NCBI GenBank assembly: GCA_002205125.1
Contig: NIOE01000008.1
Location: 1-64,000 of the forward strand
Direction: 5' to 3'
DNA length: 64,000 nt
Source: Roseateles noduli
Lineage (GTDB): Bacteria; Pseudomonadota; Gammaproteobacteria; Burkholderiales; Burkholderiaceae_C
Under the pieces are notes generated by a model, which was not told where the DNA came from, searched no databases, and worked only from the letters and a program-made list of their open reading frames with translations. A program made the position numbers and the translations under genes. Shown here piece after piece: positions 15,759 to 25,057 of the stretch. Positions within the stretch are counted from its first letter, which is position 1, and each line of letters begins with the position of its first letter.

Positions 15759-18700
15759 ATGAGCGACCCGCGCGACGATCTCCCTTCGCCAGCGTCTGCG
15801 GACGACGCGCCTGCCGGCGCGCCCGTGCCGCCGACCGACCCCACCGCCGCAGGGTCGGCGGCTTCTGACGCCGCGCCGCGCCGTCGTCGTCGCGGCCGCG
15901 GGCTGCTGTGGGTGCTGCTCGCGGTGCCGCTGCTGATCGGCCTGGTGGCGCTCGCGCTGACCTGGGCGCTGAAGACCGAAGGCGGTACCGCCTACGTGCT
16001 GGCCAAGGTGCCGGGCCTGTCGCTGCAGAACGCGCGCGGCCGGCTGCTGGGTGATTTCGACGTCGACCGTGCCGAGCTCGTCCTGCCCGGGACCGAGGAC
16101 CGCATCGTCCTTGAACAGCTGCAGTGGCGGAACGTCCGGCTGGTCTGGAACCGATCGCCGCTGCTGTGGGGCGAGGTCCGGGCGGACCGGCTGGCCGTCG
16201 CACGCCTGCGGGTGCAGGTCGCGCCCAGTACGTCGACCGAACCGGCCAAGCCGCCGCTGAGCCTGCTGTCGCCGGTCGCGATCACGATCGCGGACCTGGA
16301 GATCGGTGAAGTCTTCGCCCCCGGCCTCGCGCAGCCGCTGCGCGGCCTGCGCGGCAGCGCGTCGCTGGGCGCCGACGGCGGCAAGCTGCATGCGCTGACC
16401 GTGAAGTCGCTGGGCTGGCAACAACTGACCCTCGCCGGCGAAGCGACGATCGCGACGCAGGAGGATCTCAAGCTCACCAGCCGCTGGACGCTCAGCCAAC
16501 CGAGCGGTGAACTGCCCTGGACCGCGCCGTTCCAGCTCGACGGTCCGATCGCGGACCTGACGCTGAAGGGATCGCTCGAAGCGGCGAAGCAGCGGCTGCA
16601 GGTGCAGGCGCGCCTGCAGGCGTTCGCGCCCTTCCCCGTCGCGCAGTTGGAGACACAGGCGAAAGACCTGGACCTCGCCGCGCTGCTGCCCGGCACCGAG
16701 GGGGTGCCGCACACCGGCCTGACCGGCAAGGTCACGATGACGCCGAACGCGGACAAGTCGCTCAGCGTGAAGGCGGACCTGGACAACAGCGCCGCCGGCC
16801 GCCTCGATCAGGATCGGCTGCCGCTGCGTCAGCTGCAACTGGACCTGCTGCTGGATCCGTCGAACTGGACCCGGCTGCGCCTGCCGCGGCTGGACGCGCT
16901 GGTGGCCGGCGGCGGTCGACTGCAGGCGGTGGGCCAGACCAGCCAGGCCGACGGCAGCGCGCTGACGCTGAAGCTGACCGGCCTCGACAGCCGTCAGATC
17001 GATGCGCGCTGGCCCTTGGTCCAGGCCCGCGGCGAGCTCAAGCTCAGCACCAAGGCCAGCCTCGTGAAGGCGTCCGCGGACCAGTCGCTCCAGGTGGAGG
17101 GCGACCTCAGCGGGCAGCTCGGCCAGGGCAAGCTGCAGGCACCGCTGGCGGTGACGCTCGCCGCCGAACTGCGCACACAGTCGATCGACCTGCAACGCCT
17201 GCAGGCGCGCTCCGGCCCCGCCACGCTGAACGCGGAGGGCGAGTTCACCCTGAACGAGGCGCTCAACTTCGCGTCGGGCTGGAAGACCCGCGTGGAAGCC
17301 TCGGTGCAGGGCCTGGACCCGCGCCGGCTCAGTCCGGAACCGCTGCCCGCCGGCGCGGCACCGCAGGCGCTCAACGGCCGCTTGAAGGCCGCGCTCCAGT
17401 CGGTGCGCGGCAGTCTGTGGCCGCAAGGCAGGGCCGACGTCGACCTGCAGCCCAGCGAGTGGCAGGGCCTGCCGCTCAGCGGCCAGATCCGCTACAGCCG
17501 CAGCGGCACCGCGGCGCCGGACCTGCTCGCCGACCTGCGCCTGGCCGACGCGACGCTGCAGGCGCGCAGCCGCATCAACGCCGCGGCGCGCCGCGAGCAG
17601 GTCGATCTGTCGATCAACGTGAACGCCCCCAAGCTCGCCAGCCTGCAGCCGATGCTGCGCGCGCAGTTCCCGCAGGCGACCATCGTCGGCAGCGCACAGG
17701 CGCAGGCAACCGTCGTTCTGATCCAGCCGGGCGCGCGCCAGGCGCAGTACGGCAGCGACGGCAAGTGGCAGCTGCAGGGCTTCGGACTCTCCGGCGTGCC
17801 GGGCTTGCCGGCGAACTCCGGCAGCCGCCCGGCGCTGCAGCTGGACACCGCCTCGGGCCAATGGACACTGTCCAGCCTCAAGGACGCGAAGCTGGCATGG
17901 ACCACGCAGCTGCGCAACCTGCGTCTGCCGCAGCAGAGCACGCGACTCGACGAGCTGCAGCTGGAGCTCTCCGGCAGTTGGGCGCAACACCGCCTGACGC
18001 TGACGACGCAGGGCCAGGTGCCGCTGCCGCCGGTGCTGACGCAGCCGGCGCCGACCAAGGTGATGGCGCGGGCGCAGGCCGCGAGCGCGAACGGCTCCGC
18101 CCTCGCGCAGACGGTGCCGCTGGATCCGCAGGGCGCGCGGGCGCGGCTTGCGCTGGACGGCGCGCTGGACGCCGATCCGCTGCAGGCCTGGCGCCAGGGC
18201 GCGGCGTGGCAAGCGCGCGGACTGACCCTCGCGCTGGAGGCCAGCCAGCAGCCCACACCGCTGCTGAAGGCCGGTCCGCTGGCGCTGGCACTGCGGCTGG
18301 ACCCGGGACTGGCTCCGCGCCAGGCGACGCTGGCGCCGGGACGGATGGAGCTGCTCGGCGCCGGCCTGCGCTGGGACCGGATGGTGTGGCAGAGCTCGAC
18401 CCTCCCCAACCTGCCGTCCGGCGAGTGGGACGTGCAGGCCGCGCTGGAGCCGATTGCCGCGTCGCCCGTGCTGAACAAGCTGCAGCCTGACTTCGGCTGG
18501 GGCGGCGACCTGCAGATCGAAGGCCGGTTCAAGTCGCGGCGCGATGCGCGCGGCCTGACGGTGGACGCGATGATCGAGCGCACCAAGGGCGATCTGACCG
18601 TCACCGACGAAGTGAGCACGCAGCGGCTCGCGCTCACCGACCTGCGCCTGGGCGTCCTCGCGGACCAGGGCGTGTGGCATCTGGTGCAGGGCGTGGCCGG

Positions 18701-20057
18701 CGAGAACATGGGCGCCATCGGCGGCGCGGTGACCTTCCGCACCGCCAATGCGCATGCGCTGCCGACGCCGGGCGCCAAGCTCGAGGGCGGCATCGAGGCC
18801 AAGGTCGACAACATGGGCAACTGGGGCCCGTGGCTGCCGGCGGGCTGGCGCCTGGGCGGCAGCCTCGCCGCGACGCTGAACTTCGGCGGCACGCTGGGCG
18901 CGCCGGAAGTCCGCGGCCAGGCCGGCGCGCAGAAGCTGTCGCTGCGCAATCCGCTGATGGGCGTGGACATGCAGCAGGGCGAGCTGGCGCTGACGATGAG
19001 CGGCCGCGAAGCCAAGCTGGAGAAGTTCACCGCCCGCGCCGGCAACGGCACGGTCAACATGGACGGCACGCTGCGCTTCGGCGCACAACCGAGCGCGGAG
19101 CTGTCGCTGAAGGCGGACACCTTCGCGCTGCTGCAGCGGGTGGATCGGCGCGTCGTCGCGACCGGGGCCGCGCAGTTGAAAGCCAGCGCGCAGCTGCTGG
19201 ACCTGAAGGGGCAGTTCGTCGTCGTCGAAGGCCTGTTCGACTTCTCGCGCGGCGACGCGCCGCAGCTCGACAGCGACGTGCAGGTGGTGCGCCAGAACGC
19301 GCCGCCCAAGGCCGTCGACGGCAGCGGCAAGCCGATGCGGCTCAAGCTCGACCTGGACCTCGACCTCGGCCGACGCCTGCAGCTCAAGGGCTACGGCATC
19401 GATACGAAGCTGCGCGGCCTGCTGCACCTGGCGCAGGACGGCCAGCCGCGGCCGCAGATGACCGGCGAGGTCCGCAGCGAAGGCGGCACCTTCAACGCCT
19501 ACGGCCAGAAGCTGGTCGTGGAGCGCGGCATCTTCAGCTTCGTCGGGCCGCTGGACAACCCGCGGCTGGACGTGCTCGCCATCCGGCCGGACATGGAGAA
19601 CGAAGCGGTGCGCGTCGGCGTGACGGTGACCGGCACGGCCAGCAGCCCGCGGATCAAGCTCTACTCCGAGCCCGACATGAGCGAGACCAACAAGCTGTCC
19701 TGGCTGGTGCTGGGGCGCTCGCCGGACAACCTGGGTCGCAGCGACACCGCGCTGATGCAGCGCGCCGCGATGGCGCTGATCAGCGGCGACGGCGAGAGCG
19801 CCAGCGACAAGCTGATCCACAACATCGGCCTGGACGAGCTGTCCTTCAGCGGCGAAGGCGACGACGCGCGCGGCACCGTGGTGCGGCTGGGCAAGCAGGT
19901 CAGCCGCAACGTCTTCGTCGCCTACGAGCGCGGACTGAACGCGACCACCGGCTCCTGGCAGGTGATCTACAAGCTGGCACAGCGGTTCACCCTGCGGGCG
20001 CAGGCCAATGAGTACCAGCAGGGCCTGGACGTGATCTGGCAGTGGAAGTGGGAGTAG
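15759..20057 (+). CDS. tamB: TamB, translocation and assembly module inner-membrane subunit
   Basis: A 1432-residue protein with one N-terminal membrane anchor (GLLWVLLAVPLLIGLVAL) following a disordered Pro/Ala-rich and RRRRRGRG cytosolic leader. A very long periplasmic beta-helix of the AsmA/TamB type follows. The C-terminal DUF490 domain is clear: FVGPLDNPRLDVLAIRP, SEPDMSETNKLSWLVLG, then the end ALNQ-like barrel-facing segment terminating VIWQWKWE. TamB spans the periplasm and docks to TamA. It is a candidate lipid or protein conduit. Length is typical for beta-proteobacteria. It is the last gene of the VWA-tamA-tamB run. Confidence 0.93.
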   Translation: MSDPRDDLPSPASADDAPAGAPVPPTDPTAAGSAASDAAPRRRRRGRGLLWVLLAVPLLIGLVALALTWALKTEGGTAYVLAKVPGLSLQNARGRLLGDFDVDRAELVLPGTEDRIVLEQLQWRNVRLVWNRSPLLWGEVRADRLAVARLRVQVAPSTSTEPAKPPLSLLSPVAITIADLEIGEVFAPGLAQPLRGLRGSASLGADGGKLHALTVKSLGWQQLTLAGEATIATQEDLKLTSRWTLSQPSGELPWTAPFQLDGPIADLTLKGSLEAAKQRLQVQARLQAFAPFPVAQLETQAKDLDLAALLPGTEGVPHTGLTGKVTMTPNADKSLSVKADLDNSAAGRLDQDRLPLRQLQLDLLLDPSNWTRLRLPRLDALVAGGGRLQAVGQTSQADGSALTLKLTGLDSRQIDARWPLVQARGELKLSTKASLVKASADQSLQVEGDLSGQLGQGKLQAPLAVTLAAELRTQSIDLQRLQARSGPATLNAEGEFTLNEALNFASGWKTRVEASVQGLDPRRLSPEPLPAGAAPQALNGRLKAALQSVRGSLWPQGRADVDLQPSEWQGLPLSGQIRYSRSGTAAPDLLADLRLADATLQARSRINAAARREQVDLSINVNAPKLASLQPMLRAQFPQATIVGSAQAQATVVLIQPGARQAQYGSDGKWQLQGFGLSGVPGLPANSGSRPALQLDTASGQWTLSSLKDAKLAWTTQLRNLRLPQQSTRLDELQLELSGSWAQHRLTLTTQGQVPLPPVLTQPAPTKVMARAQAASANGSALAQTVPLDPQGARARLALDGALDADPLQAWRQGAAWQARGLTLALEASQQPTPLLKAGPLALALRLDPGLAPRQATLAPGRMELLGAGLRWDRMVWQSSTLPNLPSGEWDVQAALEPIAASPVLNKLQPDFGWGGDLQIEGRFKSRRDARGLTVDAMIERTKGDLTVTDEVSTQRLALTDLRLGVLADQGVWHLVQGVAGENMGAIGGAVTFRTANAHALPTPGAKLEGGIEAKVDNMGNWGPWLPAGWRLGGSLAATLNFGGTLGAPEVRGQAGAQKLSLRNPLMGVDMQQGELALTMSGREAKLEKFTARAGNGTVNMDGTLRFGAQPSAELSLKADTFALLQRVDRRVVATGAAQLKASAQLLDLKGQFVVVEGLFDFSRGDAPQLDSDVQVVRQNAPPKAVDGSGKPMRLKLDLDLDLGRRLQLKGYGIDTKLRGLLHLAQDGQPRPQMTGEVRSEGGTFNAYGQKLVVERGIFSFVGPLDNPRLDVLAIRPDMENEAVRVGVTVTGTASSPRIKLYSEPDMSETNKLSWLVLGRSPDNLGRSDTALMQRAAMALISGDGESASDKLIHNIGLDELSFSGEGDDARGTVVRLGKQVSRNVFVAYERGLNATTGSWQVIYKLAQRFTLRAQANEYQQGLDVIWQWKWE

Positions 20058-20171
20058 CGATGCCGGCCGTCGTCTGCACGCCGCCATTGTTCGGCCCACT
20101 GATGCTCGCGGCTTCCATGCGAGAATCCGCCGCTTTCGCGGACCGGCCACACTGAGGCCGGTTCACGCGGG

Positions 20172-20246
20172 CTCTCCGTAGTTCAATGGATAGAACGGCC
20201 GCCTCCTAAGCGGCAAATACAGGTTCGATTCCTGTCGGAGGGACCA
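20172..20246 (+). tRNA. tRNA-Arg (anticodon CCT)
   Basis: A full cloverleaf can be drawn. It has a 7-bp acceptor (CTCTCCG with CGGAGGG, one T-G wobble), D stem GTTC/GAAC, anticodon stem GCCGC/GCGGC with loop CTCCTAA, anticodon CCT at 20205-20207, a four-base variable loop, T stem ACAGG/CCTGT with loop TTCGATT, discriminator A and encoded CCA. It reads the rare AGG codon. Confidence 0.95.
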
Positions 20247-20265
20247 ACGCCTCGCGTTGGTTCCG
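20240..20265 (+). terminator. hairpin overlapping the tRNA 3' end
   Basis: GGGACCAACGC, which includes the tRNA CCA end, can pair with GCGTTGGTTCC across a CTC loop with one mismatch. It may act as a terminator or a processing signal for the tRNA. There is no T run, only TTCC, so termination is uncertain. Confidence 0.4.
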
Positions 20266-20270
20266 GCGCG

Positions 20271-20326
20271 CTCTTCAGCGCCACCGCTTCAGTGCTAACG
20301 CTTCAGTACTACCGCTTCAGCACGAT
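20271..20326 (+). repeat. 14-bp tandem repeat, four degenerate copies
   Basis: CTCTTCAG at 20271 and CGCTTCAG at 20285, 20299 and 20313 recur with an exact 14-base period. The last two copies run through the stop codon of the cupin gene. The array lies directly behind the tRNA hairpin. Confidence 0.7.
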
Positions 20327-20650
20327 CGTCACCAGCGCCGACGCGTCCACCACGCCGGTCACCGCGTGCACCACGCCCCCTTCGAGATAACACAGCTGCC
20401 CCGCGCGGAGCGCATGGCGCTGCTCGGCGCCGTCGCGCTGCACGCTGAGTTCGAGTTCACCTTCCAGGCAATGCAGCGTGATCTCGCCGTCGACCTTGTG
20501 CGGCGGCAGCGACTTGCCCTTGGGCAGGACGATACGCATCACTTCCAGGCCCTCCGACTTGAACAGCGCCGAGGACGGCGTGGTGCTCAACGCGGCGCCC
20601 AGCGGCGCGACGTCGACAGGTTGGGCGGGGGCGGCATGCGGCAGGGCCAT
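20309..20650 (-). CDS. small cupin-domain protein
   Basis: A 113-residue single-domain cupin. The first metal motif is degenerate, PPHKVDGEITLHCLEGELEL, with a histidine kept in PPHK and in TLHC. The second motif is YLEGGVVHAVTGV, with one histidine. The role is unknown. Family members bind metal ions or small ligands, and some are quercetinase- or auxin-type relatives. A strong ribosome site, AGGAGGAG, precedes the ATG at 20650. The gene is monocistronic and convergent with the tRNA. Confidence 0.82.
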   Translation of the reverse strand: MALPHAAPAQPVDVAPLGAALSTTPSSALFKSEGLEVMRIVLPKGKSLPPHKVDGEITLHCLEGELELSVQRDGAEQRHALRAGQLCYLEGGVVHAVTGVVDASALVTIVLKR

Positions 20651-21006
20651 GGAACTCCTCCTGGTGGGCGGGCGACTGCGGCACGACAGGGTCGCACCGC
20701 GGCTGGCGTTGCATCGATCATGGCACCGACCGTGCCCGATCGCACCCCCGACCCGGCACCACCCTGCCGGAAGTCATTCCCACGGTCACGAGCCGTTGCC
20801 ATCGCGCGTATCGGCGCATGCCGGCGCGTGTCGAACGGGCGCAAGATGCCCGCGATACGCGTAAATGCGGGGTAAACCGGCTTTTGATGCCGGGCCGGAT
20901 TTTTGCCGGACACATATACTGGGAACGCCTTTGTTCCGTCCCGCGCAACGGGGACGGACCATGCGGCGCCAAGCAGCCAGGCTGTACTGATTCAAGGTTT
21001 TTCATC
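20651..21006. other. 356-bp divergent intergenic region
   Basis: This lies between the cupin and ctpA starts and must hold both promoters. A TATACT at 20915-20920 is a possible -10 for ctpA, but no matching -35 is visible. There are no other ORFs with a ribosome site and no clear hairpin. Confidence 0.4.
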
Positions 21007-22452
21007 ATGGGCGCCAAACTGAAAGTCGCGGGCTGGGTCGCATTGGGTGCGATGGCCGGTGTCATGACGACAATGCAGCTGCAGGCCAATGCCCGCAGCA
21101 CCACCAGCCCCCTTCCGCTCGAGGAACTGCAGCAGCTCGCCGCCGTCTTCGGGATCGTGAAGTCCGACTACGTCGAATCCGTCGACGAGAAGAAGCTGAT
21201 CAACGATGCCATCTCCGGCATGGTCAGCGGTCTGGATCCCCACTCCCAGTTCTTCGACAAGAAGAGCTTCAAGGAATTCCGCGAAAGCACCTCCGGCAAG
21301 TTCGTCGGCGTGGGCATCGAGATCGGCATGGAAGACGGCCTGGTCAAGATCGTCTCGCCGATCGAAGGCAGCCCCGCCTTCCGCGCCGGCCTCAAGAGCG
21401 GCGACCTGATCAGCAAGATCGACGACACCGCGGTCCGCGGCCTGACGCTCGACCAGGCGGTCAAGAAGATGCGCGGCGAACCGGCCACCAAGGTCACGCT
21501 GTCGATCTACCGCAAGTCGGAAAGCCGCACCTTCCCCGTCACCATCGCCCGCGAGGAAATCCGCGTGCAGAGCGTGCGCGCCAAGCTGGTCGAACCGGGC
21601 TACGCCTGGGTCCGCGTGAGCCAGTTCCAGGACCGCACCGTCGAGGACTTCACGCAGAAGCTGGCTGAGCTCTACAAGCAGGATCCCAAGATCAAGGGCG
21701 TCGTGCTGGACCTGCGCAACGACCCGGGCGGCCTGCTCGAAGGTGCGGTGGCGATCTCCGCGGCCTTCCTGCCCAAGGGCGTCGAGGTGGTGTCGACCAA
21801 CGGCCAGCTCGCCGAATCCAAGGCCAGCTACCGCGCCGATCCGGACTTCTACGCCCGCCGCGGTTCCGGCGATCCGCTGCGCCGCCTGCCCGACGCGATC
21901 AAGAACGTGCCGATGGTGGTGCTGGTGAATGAAGGCTCCGCTTCGGCCAGCGAGATCGTCGCCGGCGCGCTGCAGGATCACAAGCGCGCGACCGTGATGG
22001 GCCTGCAGACCTTCGGCAAGGGTTCGGTGCAGACCGTGCGCCAGCTGGGGCCGGACACCGCAGTCAAGCTGACCACCGCCCGCTACTACACGCCGAGCGG
22101 CCGCTCCATCCAGGCCAAGGGCATCGTGCCGGACATCCCGCTGGACGAGACCGCCGAAGGCAACGTGTTCGCCGAGCTGCGCATGCGCGAAGCCGACCTG
22201 GAGAAGCATCTCCACGGCTCGGACGAGAAGACGGAAGAGACCCGCTCCAAGGAACTGGAGAAGATCCGCGAGGAGCGCCGCCAGAAGCTGGAAGCCGACT
22301 ACGCCAAGCGCGCCGAAGCGCCGAAGCCGCTGCCCGAGTTCGGCAGCGCCGAAGACTTCCCGCTGCGCCAGGCCCTGAACCAGCTGCAAGGCAAGCCGGT
22401 CGCGGTCTCGAAGGTCGCGCAGGAGCGCAAGGCGGAAGCGAAGACCGAATAA
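21007..22452 (+). CDS. S41-family C-terminal processing protease (CtpA/Prc type)
   Basis: A 481-residue periplasmic protease with an N-terminal signal or anchor (residues 1-27), a PDZ domain (VGIEIGMEDGLVKIVSPIEG, GDLISKIDDTAVRG) and the S41 catalytic core. The Ser-Lys dyad reads as Ser313 in EGSASASEIV and Lys338 in TFGKGSVQT, spaced 25 residues as in known CTPs. The substrate-binding loop LDLRNDPGGLLEGAV is intact. The C-terminal 80 residues are a charged coiled-coil-like tail. It trims or degrades envelope proteins and often controls peptidoglycan hydrolases. The ATG at 21007 is favoured because it opens the signal sequence. A bidirectional terminator follows. Confidence 0.92.
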   Translation: MGAKLKVAGWVALGAMAGVMTTMQLQANARSTTSPLPLEELQQLAAVFGIVKSDYVESVDEKKLINDAISGMVSGLDPHSQFFDKKSFKEFRESTSGKFVGVGIEIGMEDGLVKIVSPIEGSPAFRAGLKSGDLISKIDDTAVRGLTLDQAVKKMRGEPATKVTLSIYRKSESRTFPVTIAREEIRVQSVRAKLVEPGYAWVRVSQFQDRTVEDFTQKLAELYKQDPKIKGVVLDLRNDPGGLLEGAVAISAAFLPKGVEVVSTNGQLAESKASYRADPDFYARRGSGDPLRRLPDAIKNVPMVVLVNEGSASASEIVAGALQDHKRATVMGLQTFGKGSVQTVRQLGPDTAVKLTTARYYTPSGRSIQAKGIVPDIPLDETAEGNVFAELRMREADLEKHLHGSDEKTEETRSKELEKIREERRQKLEADYAKRAEAPKPLPEFGSAEDFPLRQALNQLQGKPVAVSKVAQERKAEAKTE

Positions 22453-22471
22453 GTCCTCCTGGCCCAAAGAC

Positions 22472-22499
22472 AAACGCCCGATGCTTGCATCGGGCGTTT
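22472..22499. terminator. bidirectional terminator between ctpA and tatC
   Basis: A 13-bp stem, AAACGCCCGATGC/GCATCGGGCGTTT, is followed by TTTTGCTT on the plus strand and by TTTGTCTTT on the minus strand. It serves the convergent ctpA and tat operons. Confidence 0.85.
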
Positions 22500-22531
22500 T
22501 GCTTGGCCCTCGCTAGAAGGCGCCGTTCAGA

Positions 22532-23326
22532 TCAACCGGTGGTGCCGTTGCTCTCTTCAGCTTCAGCGTCAGGGGCCTTGGTGTATCTCGCGAAGGCGTT
22601 GGCGGCCCAGAGGCCGACCTCGTAGAGGATGCACATCGGGATCGCCAGCGCGAGCTGGGAGACGATGTCCGGCGGCGTGATCACGGCCGCGATGACGAAG
22701 GCCAGCACGATGAAGTAGCCGCGGAACTGCTTGAGCTGCGCCACCGTGACGATGCCCATGCGCGCCAGCACGACCACGACCACCGGCACTTCAAAGGCCG
22801 CGCCGAAGGCGATGAACATGTTCATCACGAAACCCAGGTAGGCCTCGATGTCCGGCGCCGCCGTGATGCTCTTGGGCGCGAAGCTCTGGATGAAGGTGAA
22901 GACCTTGCCGAAGACGAAGAAGTAGCAGAACGCCACGCCCGCGAAGAACAGCAGAGTACTCGACACCACCAGCGGCATCACCAGCCGCTTCTCGTGCGAG
23001 TACAGGCCCGGCGCGACGAAGGCCCAGACCTGGTAGAGCACCACCGGCAAGGCCACCAGGAAGGCCGCCAGCAAGGTGATCTTCAAGGGCACGAGGAACG
23101 GCGACAGCACGTTGGTCGCAATCATCGAACTGCCCTGCGGCAGGTGCGAGACCAGCGGCACCGCCAGCAGGTCGAAGAGACCGCCCGGACCGGGCCAGGC
23201 GCACAGCACGCCGAAGGCCACCGCGACCGCGAGCAACGCCCGGATCAACCGGTCGCGCAGCTCCATCAGATGGGAAACAAAGGGCTGTTCGGTGCCGGCC
23301 AGTTCGTCTTCTTGGGGGCTGCTCAT
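22532..23326 (-). CDS. tatC: Sec-independent protein translocase TatC
   Basis: A 264-residue integral membrane protein with six predicted membrane helices. The conserved cytosolic N-terminus is PFVSHLMELRDRLIRALLAV, and YQVWAFVAPGLYSHEKR is the first periplasmic-loop signature. A late PPDIVSQLALAIPM segment is also present. TatC recognises twin-arginine signal peptides and forms the receptor complex with TatB. The start overlaps the stop of tatB (ATGA). It is the last gene of the his-hinT-tat run. Confidence 0.96.
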   Translation of the reverse strand: MSSPQEDELAGTEQPFVSHLMELRDRLIRALLAVAVAFGVLCAWPGPGGLFDLLAVPLVSHLPQGSSMIATNVLSPFLVPLKITLLAAFLVALPVVLYQVWAFVAPGLYSHEKRLVMPLVVSSTLLFFAGVAFCYFFVFGKVFTFIQSFAPKSITAAPDIEAYLGFVMNMFIAFGAAFEVPVVVVVLARMGIVTVAQLKQFRGYFIVLAFVIAAVITPPDIVSQLALAIPMCILYEVGLWAANAFARYTKAPDAEAEESNGTTG

Positions 23327-23808
23327 GGGGCTCGGCGGGAAGGACGGAAGCGCGCCACGCGGGCCGCGCCGGATTGGGCGTGGCGACGCACGCCCTGCTG
23401 CTGCTTGAACCAGACCGGCGTGGCGCCCCGCTTGAGGCGCCAGTTCTTCTTGGGACGTTCATAGACCGGCACCGGGCTGGCGTAGCCGCCGATGCTGCCG
23501 TCCGCATTCGTCCCGTCCACGGACAGGTCGGACCAGGTGGACTGCAGCGACTGGTTGGCCGCGTCCATCTGCTCCTGCACGCTGGACTGCACGTCGTTGA
23601 CGGCGGTCTGGAACTGGCCCTTCATCTTCTGGAGTTCTTCCAGCTCGATGGACCGGTTCACCTCCGCCTTGACGTCGGACACGTAGCGCTGCGCCTTGCC
23701 CAGCAGCGTGCCCACCGTCCGCGCGACGCGCGGCAGGCGTTCAGGGCCGAGCACGACCAGCGCCACGGCGCCGATCAGCACCAGCTTGTCAAAGCCGAAA
23801 TCGACCAT
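23323..23808 (-). CDS. tatB: Sec-independent protein translocase TatB
   Basis: A 161-residue protein with one N-terminal membrane helix (DKLVLIGAVALVVLGPERLP, carrying the Tat hinge GPERLP), an amphipathic helix, and a long charged coiled-coil followed by a basic, disordered tail (KKNWRLKRG, RRHAQSG). It is the partner of TatC in signal-peptide binding. It starts 11 bases after tatA. The tail is longer and more Arg-rich than in enteric TatB, which is usual for beta-proteobacteria. Confidence 0.94.
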   Translation of the reverse strand: MVDFGFDKLVLIGAVALVVLGPERLPRVARTVGTLLGKAQRYVSDVKAEVNRSIELEELQKMKGQFQTAVNDVQSSVQEQMDAANQSLQSTWSDLSVDGTNADGSIGGYASPVPVYERPKKNWRLKRGATPVWFKQQQGVRRHAQSGAARVARFRPSRRAP

Positions 23809-23819
23809 GCGGGCCGCGC

Positions 23820-24050
23820 TCAGTTGCGCGTCTTGGCGTCGACGTCGACGGTGTTCGGATCAGCCGCCTTGTTGGCGTTGGCCACCTGCTGCGGGGGCGC
23901 GTCGGGCGAGGTGCCGTCCTTCATGCCGTCCTTGAAACCCTTCACGGCAGCGCCCAGGTCGCCGCCCACGTTGCGCAGCTTCTTGGTGCCGAAGACGGCG
24001 ATGACGACGACCAGCACGATCAGCCAGTGCCAAATGCTCAAACCACCCAT
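23820..24050 (-). CDS. tatA: Sec-independent protein translocase TatA
   Basis: A 76-residue TatA with the short membrane helix [15 protein letters not shown], the [14 protein letters not shown] hinge and amphipathic helix, and an acidic-to-polar tail. It oligomerises to form the protein-conducting element of the Tat pathway. A GGAG ribosome site lies seven bases before the ATG. A 205-bp gap separates it from hinT, so a tat promoter may lie there. Confidence 0.95.
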   Translation of the reverse strand: MGGLSIWHWLIVLVVVIAVFGTKKLRNVGGDLGAAVKGFKDGMKDGTSPDAPPQQVANANKAADPNTVDVDAKTRN

Positions 24051-24255
24051 GACAATCTCCAGAGTCGGAAGCCGAAATTCTACGGTGCGCGCATGACAGG
24101 CATGTCGGCAAACAACGCCCGCCCCTCCCCGCTTCAGCGGCTTATGGGCCCGTAACCAACCGCTGGACGAACGTCCGGGATCGGAAAACCGATCGCTCCG
24201 GCCCGCCCGGCCCGCAGCGGCAACACACAGTCAGGCCCTCAGATGAGGGCGGCGC

Positions 24256-24603
24256 TCAGCCTTTCAACCAGGGACGCGGACCGCCGACGGCGTGCATGTG
24301 GAGGTGGAACACCTCCTGGCCGCCATCCGAACCCGTGTTGATCACGGTCCGGAACCCGTTGGTGACCCCGAGTTCCTTCATCAGCCGGGGCACCAGCACC
24401 GACATCTTGCCCAGCAGCGGCGCGTGCTCCGGCTGCAGGTCGGCCATGCTGGCGATGTGCCGCTTGGGAATCAGCAGGAAATGCACCGGCGCCCACGGAT
24501 GGATGTCGTGGAAGCCGACCACCTCGTCGTCCTCGTAGACCTTCTTCGCGGGAATCTGGCCCTGGACGATCTTGCAGAACAGGCAGTTGGGGTCGTGGCT
24601 CAT
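24256..24603 (-). CDS. HIT-family nucleotide hydrolase (HinT)
   Basis: A 115-residue HIT protein. It starts DPNCLFCKIVQGQIPAKKVY, and the histidine triad is in EVFHLHMHAVGG (H-x-H-x-H). HinT enzymes hydrolyse purine nucleoside phosphoramidates such as AMP-lysine in the cytosol. It sits between hisE and tatABC, an order conserved in beta-proteobacteria. Confidence 0.94.
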   Translation of the reverse strand: MSHDPNCLFCKIVQGQIPAKKVYEDDEVVGFHDIHPWAPVHFLLIPKRHIASMADLQPEHAPLLGKMSVLVPRLMKELGVTNGFRTVINTGSDGGQEVFHLHMHAVGGPRPWLKG

Positions 24604-24642
24604 GATCGGAGACGGTGGAGGGTCGATGAGGATCCGCAGGGA

Positions 24643-25047
24643 TCAGCGGGGCATGGGCCGGCGGTCGTTCATGGCCAGCCAGCCGCGCACGATGCGGTAG
24701 AGGAACCAGATCGAGATCAGGCACCAGGCGATCCATCCGGGAACGAACAGCAGGAACCACAGCGGGATCGTGACGACGTACAGGATGCCGCACCACAGCA
24801 CGCTGCGCAGCCGCCACGAGAAGTGCGTGGCCTGCCAGGTGCCGGCGGCCTCGTCGCGCTTCACCAGATCGACGATCACCGCGACGATCAGCAGCACGAT
24901 GCTGGCCTGCACGCCGGGCAGCAGCGCGCCGATCGCGACGACCGCGTGCAGCGCGTAGCTGATGATGCCGATGGTGCGCAGGCTGGCTTCGCGCTCGGGA
25001 TCGAGCACGACGTCGGGCGGGCGCGGCGGATCGAACGATTGGGTCAT
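24643..25047 (-). CDS. DUF4870 family membrane protein
   Basis: A 134-residue protein with three to four hydrophobic segments: IISYALHAVVAIGALLPGV, IVLLIVAVIVDLV, and a long stretch from VLWCGILYVVTIPLWFLLFV to ISIWFLYRIVRGW. The layout matches DUF4870 (Tic20-like) inner-membrane proteins of unknown function. The gene is embedded between hisE and hinT with gaps of 10 and 39 bases, so it is part of the same transcript. Confidence 0.8.
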   Translation of the reverse strand: MTQSFDPPRPPDVVLDPEREASLRTIGIISYALHAVVAIGALLPGVQASIVLLIVAVIVDLVKRDEAAGTWQATHFSWRLRSVLWCGILYVVTIPLWFLLFVPGWIAWCLISIWFLYRIVRGWLAMNDRRPMPR

Positions 25048-25057
25048 GCGTTCTCCT

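Noticed and set aside
15744-20150. 1468-codon antisense frame opposite tamB
   Set aside because: The product is low-complexity Arg/Gln/His/Ala-rich sequence with no domain. TamB on the plus strand is clear.
20915-20920. TATACT as ctpA promoter
   Set aside because: No -35 hexamer at 16-18 bases. Kept only as a remark in the intergenic entry.
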